Source of the DNA: an uncultured Reyranella sp.
GTDB lineage: Bacteria > Pseudomonadota > Alphaproteobacteria > Reyranellales > Reyranellaceae
Length of the DNA stretch: 40,558 bases
Reading direction: 5' to 3'
Assembly (NCBI GenBank): GCA_937915145.1
Contig: CALDNT010000020.1
Span: forward strand, 1 to 40,558
This document shows positions 6,579 to 14,957 of the stretch, piece after piece. The notes beneath the pieces are model-generated. The model made no database searches. It saw only the letters and a list, made by a program, of their open reading frames with translations, and was not told the DNA's origin. The translations under genes were made by a program, and so were the position numbers. The first letter of the stretch is position 1. Every line of letters starts with the position of its first letter.

Positions 6579-7106
6579 TCAGCCCCCGACCAGCCGGTTC
6601 CACGACTTTATGGCGCCGCCCCTAGGGTAGATCTTGGTTTCGATGCGGATCGAATCCTCCAGCGCCTCGTGCTGGTGGACCACGCCCATCGGGTGGAAAT
6701 AGGAATCTCCCGCCTTGATGACGAACGTCTCGTCGCCGATCCGCATCCGGGTGCGGCCCCGCTTCTGGTAGACCATCGAATGGTGGTCGGGGTGCTGGTG
6801 GGCGGTGTCGACCGCGCCCTTGGGCCGGAACGCCTCGAAGGCGATCAGCGTGTCGGTGGCCATCAGCACCTTCACGGTGTCGACGCCGTCTTCCATGACC
6901 GAATAGTTGGGCTGCACCTTGGTTCCCTTGCGCCGCGAAGCCGGCACGACGAGGCGGCCGACATCGTCGGGATGCATGAAGGCAACCGGGCCGGTCACCG
7001 CGGTGACGATGGCCTGGCGGGCGCTCTTGCGGGCACGACTGCCGGCCGGGGCCTTGGGGGAGTGCCGGGCAGAATTCTTGGCGGGGGATTTGGCGGTGGT
7101 TGTCAT
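6579..7106 (-). CDS. Cupin domain protein
   Basis: The 175-residue protein has a Lys/Ser/Ala-rich N-terminal tail (about 1-32, resembling a nucleic-acid-binding or disordered tail) and then one cupin beta-barrel. The first cupin motif is H-Q-H-P-D-H-H-S-M-V-Y with downstream G-x-x-x-x-R-I-G. The second is G-D-S-Y-F-H-P-M-G-V-V-H-Q-H-E. The histidine set supports a bound metal. ATG 7106 has AGGAGA upstream. Cupins of this size are sugar, oxidase or regulatory barrels; the ligand cannot be read. The membrane protein gene upstream ends only 23 bases away, so co-transcription is likely. Confidence 0.85.
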   Translation of the reverse strand: MTTTAKSPAKNSARHSPKAPAGSRARKSARQAIVTAVTGPVAFMHPDDVGRLVVPASRRKGTKVQPNYSVMEDGVDTVKVLMATDTLIAFEAFRPKGAVDTAHQHPDHHSMVYQKRGRTRMRIGDETFVIKAGDSYFHPMGVVHQHEALEDSIRIETKIYPRGGAIKSWNRLVGG

Positions 7107-7129
7107 GGGTTTCTCCTGCAGCTTCCAGG

Positions 7130-7828
7130 CTAGCCGTGCCGGGCGTCGATCTGCCGGGCGAGCTGATGTTCGGCCCGTTCGTTGGCCATCAGCACCAGGC
7201 CGAAGGTGACCACCAGCACGCACACGGTGCTGAAGTAGATGCCGTAGTGCCAGGCGATGTCGGCGGTCTGCGGTTCGACGATGTCCCACCAATCCAGCCC
7301 GAGCATGCCCACCCGGACCAGCCGCGCCACGGCGATGCCGGTCAGGGCCACGGCGGCGATGTAGCGGCTCTGCAGCCCGTCGTGGCGGCCGCCGCGCCGA
7401 GTCTCCATGGCGGTAGCCAGCGCCAGGGCGCCGACGAACAGCGAAAACACCAGCGATTGCGCACGCAGCGCAGCGCCCATCTGCCAGCTGAAGGTGACGG
7501 CGAGGGCGAAGGCCGCGGTGATCGCGGCAACGATGGTCGCCATGCGCAGCGCGGAGACCCCCTCGGAATTGAAGCGCCGCATGCTCACCCACATGGTGGC
7601 GAAGCTGGCGACGCACAGGCTGTCGGCGGCCACGAAGAGGACGGCTGACGTCCCCGGGCCGCGCAGGCTGAACAGCAGCGTGCCGGCGCTGCCCAGCACC
7701 AGGGCGGCCGCCCAACTCGGCAGCGCACCGTTGTCGCGGTGGCGATACCAGGCGAGCAACGACACGAAAGCGGCGACCAGGGTCGCGAAAATGCTGACGG
7801 TGTCGAGCGTGGCGGGGTGCAGGTGCAT
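7130..7828 (-). CDS. Multi-pass membrane protein, sensor-like, without output domain
   Basis: The 232-residue protein has about six to seven hydrophobic helices (starting T-V-S-I-F-A-T-L-V-A-A-F-V-S-L-L-A-W-Y, with later A-L-V-L-G-S-A-G-T-L-L-F). It ends in a charged helix, V-L-M-A-N-E-R-A-E-H-Q-L-A-R-Q. This is the layout of the membrane sensor of many diguanylate cyclases, where the charged helix leads into a GGDEF domain, but here the frame stops a few residues later and no GGDEF follows. ATG 7828 is chosen because the upstream extension is Arg/Cys-rich and not membrane-like. I cannot tell whether it is a natural sensor-only protein or a truncated cyclase. Confidence 0.7.
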   Translation of the reverse strand: MHLHPATLDTVSIFATLVAAFVSLLAWYRHRDNGALPSWAAALVLGSAGTLLFSLRGPGTSAVLFVAADSLCVASFATMWVSMRRFNSEGVSALRMATIVAAITAAFALAVTFSWQMGAALRAQSLVFSLFVGALALATAMETRRGGRHDGLQSRYIAAVALTGIAVARLVRVGMLGLDWWDIVEPQTADIAWHYGIYFSTVCVLVVTFGLVLMANERAEHQLARQIDARHG

Positions 7829-7965
7829 CGGTCCGGCGATCCTACGCCGGCGATGGGCGGGGCAACAGGGCGGCTTGCGGCGTCGGCAGACGGCCGTGGA
7901 CTTGGGCATTTGCCCATGATGGTGTGCCGCCGGAAATTCACCGACGGCGGGTTGGAGCAGACATC

Positions 7966-8898
7966 ATGCGTATTGCGATCGTGGCGCCGGGCGGCGTCGG
8001 CGGCTATTTCGGCGGGCTGCTGGCCAAGGCAGGCGAGGATGTCGCGGCGCTGGCCCGCGGCGCCCATCTCGCCGCCATCCGCAAGGACGGGCTGCGGATC
8101 GAGGGGCCGCGCGGCGACGACACCGTGCGCATCGACGCCAGCGACGACGCGGCGACGCTGGGCACCGCCGATGTCGTGGTCTTTGCGGTAAAGCTCTTCC
8201 AGGCCGAGGCGGCGGCCCGCGCGGCAGCGCCGCTGTTCGGCCCGCAGACGTTGGCGGTGTCGCTGCTGAACGGCATCGACGGGCCGGACACGATCGCGCG
8301 CGCCCTGCCGGGCGTCACGGTGCTGCCCGGCTGCGCCTATGTCTCGGCGGTGATCGCCGGCCCCGGGCACGTGCGCTACGTCGGTGAGATGTCGTCGATC
8401 GTGTTCGGCGCGCCCGCGGACGATGGAGGCGCCCACGCTCGCGCGACAGACTTTGTCGAACGTTGCCGCCGCGCCGGCTTCGGCGCCGAGATGCCCGGCG
8501 ACGTGCGCGGCGCGCTGTGGAGCAAGTTCATCGGCCTGGTCACCAACGCAGCCCTTACGTCGGCGTCGCGGCTGCCGGCCGGGCCGCTCTACAGCGATCC
8601 CGATGTGGTCGAGGTCGCGGCCGCGCTGATTGCCGAGGCGACCGCCGTCGCTCGCGCCGCCGGCGTCGCCGTGCCGGCCGACATCGAGCCTGTCAGCGTG
8701 GCGCGCCTGAAGGGCTTTCCGGCCGGCATGTATGCCTCAATGTATCACGACATCGCCAAGGGCGGTCCGATGGAGGTCGACGGCCTGTCGGGTTATCTGG
8801 TGCGCGAAGGCCGCCGGCTGGGCGTGCCGACGCCGCATCACGCCGCGCTCTATGCCGTGCTGAAACCGCACCGCGCGGGCACGCCGACGCTGGGGTGA
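7966..8898 (+). CDS. Ketopantoate reductase (PanE/ApbA)-like oxidoreductase, copy 1
   Basis: The 310-residue protein has an N-terminal NAD(P) Rossmann motif and a C-terminal helical PanE domain. Catalytic-type residues are visible in W-S-K-F-I-G-L-V-T-N-A (about 189-199). The phrase R-G-A-H-L-A-A-I near residue 35-45 is usual for this family. The nucleotide loop reads A-P-G-G-V-G-G, so the first glycine of GxGxxG is replaced by alanine. ATG 7966 follows GGAG; the longer frame from 7924 is discarded. It lies 26 bases before an amidohydrolase, and a second homologue is at 32799-33728 beside a TRAP transporter. PanE-like proteins outside pantothenate clusters often reduce other 2-oxo acids, so I would not call this pantothenate biosynthesis. 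Confidence 0.88.
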   Translation: MRIAIVAPGGVGGYFGGLLAKAGEDVAALARGAHLAAIRKDGLRIEGPRGDDTVRIDASDDAATLGTADVVVFAVKLFQAEAAARAAAPLFGPQTLAVSLLNGIDGPDTIARALPGVTVLPGCAYVSAVIAGPGHVRYVGEMSSIVFGAPADDGGAHARATDFVERCRRAGFGAEMPGDVRGALWSKFIGLVTNAALTSASRLPAGPLYSDPDVVEVAAALIAEATAVARAAGVAVPADIEPVSVARLKGFPAGMYASMYHDIAKGGPMEVDGLSGYLVREGRRLGVPTPHHAALYAVLKPHRAGTPTLG

Positions 8899-8924
8899 AG
8901 AGCGAGCTTTTGGGGGAGTGACGA

Positions 8925-9971
8925 ATGGCGGCGCAAGCGATCGCTACAGGCTTTCTCGCGGTCCGGCCGGACTGGCTGGGCCAACATCACGAGGCGGCGC
9001 TCGAACCCGATCTGCCGATCGTCGACCCGCACCACCATCTCTGGGACCGGCCCGGCAACAGCTATCTGCTGCCCGATCTGCTGGCCGACACCGGCAGCGG
9101 CCACAACATCGTGGCCACGGTGTTCGTCGAATGCCGGGCGATGTATCGCGCCGACGGCGACGAAACCCGGCGCTCGCTGGGCGAGACCGGGTTCGTGAAC
9201 GGCATCGCCGCCGTGAGTGCGAGCGGCGGCTACGGCAGGACGCGCGCCTGTCTCGGCATCGTCGGCAACGTCGATCTGCGGTTCGGCGACCGCGCCAAGG
9301 CCGCCCTCGAGGCGCACGTCGCGCTGGCCGGCGGCCGCTTCAAGGGCATCCGCAACGTGGCGCCGTGGCATTCGAGCGGGCTGCGCGCCAGCACGGCTGC
9401 GCCGCCGGAAGGGCTGCTGCGCGACGCCCAGTTCCGCCGCGGCTTCGCCGCTCTGGGCGAACTGGGCCTCAGTTTCGATGCCTGGCTGCTGCACACCCAG
9501 CTCGACGACCTGATCGACCTGGCGCGCGCCTTTCCCGCGACCGGCATCGTGCTCGACCATGTCGGCGGCCCGATCGGCATCGGTCCCTACGCCGGCCGTC
9601 GCGCCGATGGCTTCGCCGAGTGGAAGCCGAAACTGTTCGAGCTGGCGCGCTGTCCCAACGTCACGGTGAAGCTGGGCGGTCTCGGCATGCATCTGGGCGG
9701 CTTCGACTTTCCCGAACGGCCGAAGCCGCCGACCTCGGCCGAGCTGGCGGCGGCGTGGAAGCCCTATATCGAAACCTCGATCGAGGCCTTCGGGCCGGAC
9801 CGGGCGATGTTCGAGAGCAACTTCCCGGTCGACAAGGGCATGTGCAGCTACGCCGTGCTGTGGAACGCTTTTAAGCGCCTGGCGACGGATTGCTCGGCGG
9901 CCGAGAAGACGGCGCTGTTCAGCGGCACCGCGGCGCGTGTCTACAAACTTGCGCTGGCGCCACCAACCTGA
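8925..9971 (+). CDS. Amidohydrolase family 2 (TIM-barrel) metal hydrolase
   Basis: The 348-residue protein has the amidohydrolase-2 start I-V-D-P-H-H-H-L-W-D (about 32-41), supplying metal-binding histidines. Later motifs are F-K-G-I-R near 144-148, L-D-H-V-G-G-P (about 207-213), V-K-L-G-G-L-G and a closing F-E-S-N-F-P-V-D-K. This subgroup contains hydrolases of lactones and small amides and decarboxylases such as the gamma-resorcylate type; the exact reaction cannot be chosen. It is co-directional with the ketopantoate-reductase-like gene 26 bases upstream, with GGGAG before ATG 8925. Probably they share a transcript and a substrate path. Confidence 0.92.
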   Translation: MAAQAIATGFLAVRPDWLGQHHEAALEPDLPIVDPHHHLWDRPGNSYLLPDLLADTGSGHNIVATVFVECRAMYRADGDETRRSLGETGFVNGIAAVSASGGYGRTRACLGIVGNVDLRFGDRAKAALEAHVALAGGRFKGIRNVAPWHSSGLRASTAAPPEGLLRDAQFRRGFAALGELGLSFDAWLLHTQLDDLIDLARAFPATGIVLDHVGGPIGIGPYAGRRADGFAEWKPKLFELARCPNVTVKLGGLGMHLGGFDFPERPKPPTSAELAAAWKPYIETSIEAFGPDRAMFESNFPVDKGMCSYAVLWNAFKRLATDCSAAEKTALFSGTAARVYKLALAPPT

Positions 9972-9972
9972 G

Positions 9973-9987
9973 CCCGCTTGAGGCGGG
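9973..9987. terminator. Possible bidirectional terminator hairpin
   Basis: CCCGC (9973-9977) and GCGGG (9983-9987) pair around a TTGAG loop, just after the amidohydrolase stop. The lipoprotein gene converges from the other side. No T-tract follows, so only weak support. Confidence 0.3.
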
Positions 9988-10005
9988 GGCATGAGGTGCG
10001 CGCCG

Positions 10006-10752
10006 TCATCCCTTCTGCAAGTCGAAGGCGTAATTGCACGCGGTGGCCGTCTTCGAGCGAAATTGCAAGCTCAGGAGATTGCCCTTAAGCGCGCCGTCGA
10101 CCCTTCCGCTGAAGTAGTTGGCGTTGGTTCCCTTGAATTCGAGGGTGACGACGCCCGAATTGTCGATGGTCCCGGAAATGGTGCTGGTCGTCGCACCGCT
10201 GGAAAGCTCTGAGAGCTGCCCTTCGGCGATGTCGCCTTTCAGGGTGACAGTCATCGTCGGGGCCACGCACCAGGAATCCGTCGTGCCTTTGCCTTTATAC
10301 ACTCCCGCGGCGTCCGCAATCATCGCAGCCGATTCGGGGGTGGGAACCGCGGGGACGCTCGGGGCACCGGGTGCGGGCATGGTGCACTGCCTTGTCCGCG
10401 TCGACAGGTCGACGGCATCGTATTCGCCTTTGAGGCGGCCGAGTTCGTCCTTTCGATCCTTCGTTGCCGCCAGCCCAATCAGCACCGGCCAGAAGACGAT
10501 CACACCGACCGTCATCATCGCTGCATCGGCATTGGCATTTTGGCGTTGCAGGCCCGAAATTCGCTCTACTTCCTTCGTAAGGCGCATTCTTTCATCGACG
10601 AGCTGTCCGCAGCTCCAGTTCTGATACGCGTTCGGACTTACATAACGTGCGTCGACCGATTCGGGGCTGGAAGCACAGCCGACGACTTGTGACGCGCAGA
10701 CGATGACGGCCAGTGAGTTGCGCAAGGAACGCGACAGGCCGCGAACAAGCAT
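10006..10752 (-). CDS. Lipoprotein of unknown function
   Basis: The 248-residue protein has a basic N-terminus, a hydrophobic stretch and a lipobox-type V-V-G-C near residue 26, so it is probably a lipid-anchored envelope protein. It then has a W-S-C-G-Q-L-V-D-E-R-M-R-L helix, and a second hydrophobic stretch (M-M-T-V-G-V-I-V-F-W-P-V-L-I-G-L) that may insert in the membrane. The C-terminal domain is Ser/Thr-rich and beta-like (T-I-S-G-T-I-D-N-S-G-V-V). The ATG is 10752; TTG starts further upstream at 10794 or 10800 are possible after a GGGGGA. Base composition is lower in G+C than the neighbours, hinting at a different history. No enzymatic motif is seen. Confidence 0.75.
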   Translation of the reverse strand: MLVRGLSRSLRNSLAVIVCASQVVGCASSPESVDARYVSPNAYQNWSCGQLVDERMRLTKEVERISGLQRQNANADAAMMTVGVIVFWPVLIGLAATKDRKDELGRLKGEYDAVDLSTRTRQCTMPAPGAPSVPAVPTPESAAMIADAAGVYKGKGTTDSWCVAPTMTVTLKGDIAEGQLSELSSGATTSTISGTIDNSGVVTLEFKGTNANYFSGRVDGALKGNLLSLQFRSKTATACNYAFDLQKG

Positions 10753-10809
10753 CTTCGCGCGCACGGCAGTGCGCTGTGTGACTTCCGCTTTCAATTTCAA
10801 TCCCCCCAA

Positions 10810-11016
10810 AGCAACCGGCCATCTCTGGCCCTTCAGGACGAGCCTGTACCGGCTCTATCCCGCTAGTAGTTGCACGGACACTAAATGTTTCCTCTCGCGT
10901 GATCTACAAACAAAAGACGCAAGGGAGAGGAAAGTGCAACCATGGTGTGCGCGCGTTCAAGTGGCGGCGGGTGACAAAATTCTACTGGGCTGAAGAAACG
11001 ACATGGCTTGCCGCGC
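10810..11016. other. Intergenic gap with a strong imperfect hairpin
   Basis: This lies between the FAD-oxidoreductase stop and the lipoprotein start (both reverse strand). The one structure I see is an inverted repeat: TTTCCTCTCGCGT at 10888-10900 pairs with ACGC (10917-10920) and GAGAGGAAA (10925-10933), with a 4-base bulge between the two right-hand blocks. No coding frame is convincing here. Confidence 0.5.
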
Positions 11017-12333
11017 TCAGCGGATCTTTTCGTCGATGTAATCCAGCGCGCGGAAGGCGCCGCCGATCGCCGGCAGGAACCAGGGATTGCCGGAGTAGAG
11101 CGGGATCGCCGGCAGGGCGGTATCGGCGAACGGCATCCGGCCGTGCAGCTTGCCGGCGATCGACTTGCCCATGGCGTCGCCCAGGAAGGGCATCATCGAC
11201 ACGCCCGAGCCGTTGCAGCCCAGGATGAAGTGCAGCCCGTCGATCTCGCCGGCGTGGGGCAGCGCATCGTAGGTGAAGGCGACGTTGCCCTGCCAGGTGT
11301 GCGTGACCTTGGTGTCCGCGAGTTCGGGAAAGCGTTCGACCATCGCCCGGTGCAGCAGGCGCGCGCGCAGTTCGCCGGGGATTTCGGTGAAGCGGGCACG
11401 GCCGCCGAAGATCACGCGCCGGCCGTCGGGCGAGATGCGATAATAGTGCAGCACGCGGCGCGTCTCGGAGAAGGTGCGGCCCTTGGGACAGAGTTTTTGG
11501 ACAAGGTCGGCGGGCAGTTCCTCGGTCGCGATGATGTGGCTGGCGATCGGCACCAGGCGGCGCTGCAATTGCGGCGTCAGGCCCGAGGTGTAGCCGTTGG
11601 TGGCGATCACGACATGGCGGGCCTCGATGTCGCCCGCGCCCGTGGTGACCCGCCAGCCGTCGCCGCTGCGCGCCAGCCCGGTGGCGCGGCAGTGGCCGGC
11701 CAGGGTGATCGAATTGCGCCGGCGCGCCGCTGCCAGCAGGCCACCGTAGAACAGCGCAGGATGCAGCTTGCCTGCGGTCTCCAGCACCATGCCGCCGTGA
11801 TAGAAATCGCTGCCGATCTCCTGGCGCTGTTCTTCCCGGCTGACCAGGTAGCAGTCGGTGGCGCCGCCGGCGCGCAGCTTGTCGAAACGCGCGCGCAGCC
11901 CGTCATAGTGCGAGACCGCGCAGGCGCCGAGGAAGCGGCCGTGCTGCTCGAGATGGCAGTCGATGTTCTCCTTCTCGACGAGATCGAACAGCCCGCGGTA
12001 GGCCTCGACCGCCCAGCCGACGACGTCGCGCACCAGCTCGGGTGCATAGTCGAGGCTCTTGCCGGCAAAGCTCTTGCCGATGCTGAGGCCGGCGCTGATC
12101 CCGCCGCCGCTGCGCGTGCTGGCGCCCGAACCGAATTCCTCGGCCTCCAGCACCACGCTTTTCACGCCGCCGTCGGCCAGCGCCCGTGCGGTGGCGAGGC
12201 CGGCGTAGCCGCCGCCGACGACGACCACGTCGGTCCGGCCGGGCAGCGACGGCGCCTCGATCGCCTGGGGCCGGAAGGCCTCCCACCAGTAGGGCTCTTC
12301 CTTGAAACTGCTGTCCAGGATCGATGCGGTCAT
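11017..12333 (-). CDS. FAD-dependent amine/amino-acid oxidoreductase (DAO family)
   Basis: The 438-residue protein has an N-terminal dinucleotide-binding loop V-V-V-G-G-G-Y-A-G-L-A-T-A (about 37-49) followed by E-A at the end of the second strand. This is the FAD motif of the D-amino-acid-oxidase/glycine-oxidase superfamily (PuuB-like members oxidise amines such as gamma-glutamylputrescine). A later G-C-N-G-S-G-V-S-M-M-P closes the FAD site. ATG 12333 follows GGAGG; the extension to 12363 is not needed. It is divergent from a LysR gene (12405) with 71 bases between starts, the classic arrangement of a regulator and its target, so the oxidase is probably under control of that LysR. Confidence 0.88.
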   Translation of the reverse strand: MTASILDSSFKEEPYWWEAFRPQAIEAPSLPGRTDVVVVGGGYAGLATARALADGGVKSVVLEAEEFGSGASTRSGGGISAGLSIGKSFAGKSLDYAPELVRDVVGWAVEAYRGLFDLVEKENIDCHLEQHGRFLGACAVSHYDGLRARFDKLRAGGATDCYLVSREEQRQEIGSDFYHGGMVLETAGKLHPALFYGGLLAAARRRNSITLAGHCRATGLARSGDGWRVTTGAGDIEARHVVIATNGYTSGLTPQLQRRLVPIASHIIATEELPADLVQKLCPKGRTFSETRRVLHYYRISPDGRRVIFGGRARFTEIPGELRARLLHRAMVERFPELADTKVTHTWQGNVAFTYDALPHAGEIDGLHFILGCNGSGVSMMPFLGDAMGKSIAGKLHGRMPFADTALPAIPLYSGNPWFLPAIGGAFRALDYIDEKIR

Positions 12334-12404
12334 GACGGCCTCCGGACTTGCTGGAACGGGCATCGGACGCCATGGTCGACGAACGACAATTCCCCGAGGT
12401 TATG

Positions 12405-13301
12405 ATGATCACGTCGCGCCAGCTCGAAGCCTTTCGCGCCATCATGGAACGCGGCACGGTGACGGCGGCGGCCGAGCGGCTGGGCGTGTCGCAGCCGGCG
12501 GTGAGCAAGATCCTGGCCGGCCTCGAGTTCGAGATCGGCTATCCGCTGTTCACCCGGATCAAGCGGCGGCTGGCGCCAACCAGCGAGGCGCGGCTGCTGG
12601 CGGCCGAGGTGACGCGGCTCTATCACAGCCTCGACCAGATCACCCAGGTGGCGCGCGACATCCGCGAGCGGCTGGTCGGCGACCTCCAGATCTATTCGAC
12701 GCCGGCGCTGGGCCGCGCCGTGTTGCCTGACGTGATGGCGGGGTTTCTCAGGCATCACGCCAAGGCCCACATCGCCTTCCATGTGCGCAGCTCGACCTAC
12801 GTCAACCAGAAGATGATCGACCAGCAGATCGATCTCGGCTTCTCGATGATGCCGTTCGAGCATCCCGCGATGATCGCCGAGGAGCTGAGCCGCACCTTCG
12901 CGGTCTGCGTGGTGCCGCGCGAGCACCGGCTGGCGCGGCGCAAGCTGATCCGGCCGGGCGACCTGCGCGGCGAGCGCTTCGTGTCGTTCCCGCTCGACGG
13001 CCGCATGCGCCACCTGATCGATGCCGCCTTCGAGCAGGAGCGCATCGAACGCCGGATGGAGATCGACGTCTACTCCTCGGCCGAGGCCTGCGCCCTGGTG
13101 GCGCGCGGACTCGGTGTGTCGATCGTCGAGCCGTTCACGGCGCGCGACTACCTGCGCGACGGCGTTGCCATCGTGCCGTTCGAACCGCGCATCCGATATC
13201 TGTTCCGTGCCATGCGGCCGCGCCACCGCGAGCCGTCGCGGCTGGCCGGTGCCTTCCTCGACGCGGTGAAGCTTCATCTTCGCACCAAGGGCTGGGCCTG
13301 A
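12405..13301 (+). CDS. LysR-family transcriptional regulator
   Basis: The 298-residue protein has a winged HTH at about residues 3-62 (T-V-T-A-A-A-E-R-L-G-V-S-Q-P-A-V-S-K-I-L) and a LysR effector domain with A-L-V-A-R-G-L-G-V-S-I-V-E-P-F. The frame opens at TTG 12348, but the HTH position and GAGG at 12396-12399 favour ATG 12405 (or ATG 12402). It is divergent from the FAD oxidoreductase and converges on the amidase gene with five bases between stops. Likely target: the oxidoreductase promoter in the 71-base gap. Confidence 0.92.
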   Translation: MITSRQLEAFRAIMERGTVTAAAERLGVSQPAVSKILAGLEFEIGYPLFTRIKRRLAPTSEARLLAAEVTRLYHSLDQITQVARDIRERLVGDLQIYSTPALGRAVLPDVMAGFLRHHAKAHIAFHVRSSTYVNQKMIDQQIDLGFSMMPFEHPAMIAEELSRTFAVCVVPREHRLARRKLIRPGDLRGERFVSFPLDGRMRHLIDAAFEQERIERRMEIDVYSSAEACALVARGLGVSIVEPFTARDYLRDGVAIVPFEPRIRYLFRAMRPRHREPSRLAGAFLDAVKLHLRTKGWA

Positions 13302-13312
13302 GCGGTTCAGGC
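13296..13312. terminator. Hairpin containing both stop codons of convergent genes
   Basis: GCCTGA (13296-13301) and TCAGGC (13307-13312) form a perfect 6-bp inverted repeat around GCGGT. Both genes end with GCC-TGA, so the stops pair. It may act as a bidirectional terminator, or be a coincidence of Ala-stop endings. Confidence 0.35.
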
Positions 13313-14752
13313 GTCGGGCGCGAAGCCGGGCGGAAACTCGCCCGAGGCACCGCTCTCGGCGTCGCACGCCGCGGCGAGCTGGATCAGGTGGGCTTCGGCG
13401 AACCATGGCGCCACGAAATGAATGCCGATCGGCAGGCCGGCCTTCGAGCGGCCCCACGGAATGCTGATCGCCGGATGGCCGGTCATGTTGAAGGGAATGG
13501 CGTAGGCGTACCAGGCCGAGCGCAGATCGCCGATCGGCCTGGCGTCGACCATCAGCGGCGCGAACTGGTCCTGGGTGGCGGGCGGCGCCGGCGTGGCGAC
13601 GGTCGGCGTCAGCAACAGGTCGCACTCGGCGAACAGCTTCTGCACCGAGCGGTAGGCCAGCGTGCGGTCTGCCAGGGCCTTGCGCAGGGTCGCGATATCG
13701 ATCGCCTGGCCTTCTTCGAGCGTCTTGGCGAACGACGGGTCGAGATCGCCGCGGCGCGTCTTCAACAACTCGCCAAAGCGCTCGACCTGGTTGGCGCGCA
13801 GGATCAGGCGGGCGACATCGAGTTTCCAGTCGATCTCGCGGCCGTCGATCTCGCGGATGCGCGCGCCCTTCTTGTCGAGGAAGGCGATGGCGGCGTCGAG
13901 CCGCGCTTCGGTATCGGGATCGAGATAGCCGCCGGTCATGCGGCGGATGACGGTGATGCGCCTGCCGGCGATGGGATCCGCGCCGGCGGCCGGCGGCCAG
14001 GGAAACGGCGTGCGGCCGATCGCGGCGGTCCACGGGTCGTCGCGATGGCCGCGCGACATGGCGGCGAGGCCGGCACCGAGATCGGCGGGATGGCGCGCCA
14101 TGACGCCGAGGTAGGTGAGCTGGCCGAACTGGTCGGGCGCCGCCTCGTGGGGCACGCGGCCGAGCGTGGCCTTCAGCCCATAGACGCCGCAGCAGGCGGC
14201 CGGAATGCGACCCGACCCGGCACCGTCGGTGGTCATGGCGATCGGCCCGAGGCCGAGCGCGATCGACACTGCCGCACCGCCGCTCGAGCCGCCGCTGCTG
14301 TGCTCGCGATTCCACGGATTGCGCGTGATGCCGTGCAGGCGGCTGTCGGTCAGGACCTTGTGGCCGAACTCCGGCGTCGTCGTCTTGGCGAACAGCACGG
14401 CGTCGGCCGCCCGCCACTGGGCGATGGCATCGGCATCGACCGTAGGCACATTGTCCTTCATCGTCAGCGACGCGAAGGCGGTGCGCAGGCCGCGGGTCAG
14501 GATCAGGTCCTTGGCCGAGACCGGCACGGCGGCCAGTGTCCCGAAGCCGTCGCCGCGCTTGCGGCGGCCATCGAGCGCATCGGCGGCGGCGCGGGCACCG
14601 TCGGCATCGAGCGTGGCGATGGGATTGTAGGGCTCGGCCCTGGCGCAGCGCGCCAGCAGACCTTCGACGATGTCGCGCGCGGCGACACGGCCGGTGGTGA
14701 AGGCCTCCACGATAGCGGCGACGGGCCGGCCGGCGAAATCCTGTGCGGACAA
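13307..14752 (-). CDS. Amidase signature family hydrolase
   Basis: The 481-residue protein has the Ser-cisSer-Lys hydrolase core: P-V-S-A-K-D (Lys about 81), then G-G-S-S-G-G (cis-Ser about 156) and T-D-G-A-G-S-G-R-I-P-A (nucleophile Ser about 180). The family hydrolyses amides such as aryl or aliphatic amides in the cytoplasm; substrate is not readable. A longer frame starts at 14809, but a TTG at 14752 with AAGGGGA upstream puts the N-terminus at the usual place. No signal peptide. It is not coupled to the neighbouring LysR except by convergent stops. Confidence 0.92.
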   Translation of the reverse strand: MSAQDFAGRPVAAIVEAFTTGRVAARDIVEGLLARCARAEPYNPIATLDADGARAAADALDGRRKRGDGFGTLAAVPVSAKDLILTRGLRTAFASLTMKDNVPTVDADAIAQWRAADAVLFAKTTTPEFGHKVLTDSRLHGITRNPWNREHSSGGSSGGAAVSIALGLGPIAMTTDGAGSGRIPAACCGVYGLKATLGRVPHEAAPDQFGQLTYLGVMARHPADLGAGLAAMSRGHRDDPWTAAIGRTPFPWPPAAGADPIAGRRITVIRRMTGGYLDPDTEARLDAAIAFLDKKGARIREIDGREIDWKLDVARLILRANQVERFGELLKTRRGDLDPSFAKTLEEGQAIDIATLRKALADRTLAYRSVQKLFAECDLLLTPTVATPAPPATQDQFAPLMVDARPIGDLRSAWYAYAIPFNMTGHPAISIPWGRSKAGLPIGIHFVAPWFAEAHLIQLAAACDAESGASGEFPPGFAPDA

Positions 14753-14957
14753 GTGACGATCCCCTTCCTGATTGCGGGAAATATGCAGCGCGGATCCGCG
14801 ACCAGACAATTCATTCGCCCCGGAATATCATTCCCGCGGGTTATGGTGGGGAATCCCGCTGTTGCCAGGTGGGCCGCCGAATCGCACGACGCCCGAAAGC
14901 TATCGCGCTCACCGCCCATGGCGTAGGATCGCCGTCGAATTGTCCTGGAACATCAAA

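Noticed and set aside
12330-14417. Long reverse-strand frame of 695 codons
   Set aside because: It is Arg/Pro/His-rich antisense or off-frame to the amidase and LysR genes, which have clear families; a GC-rich shadow.
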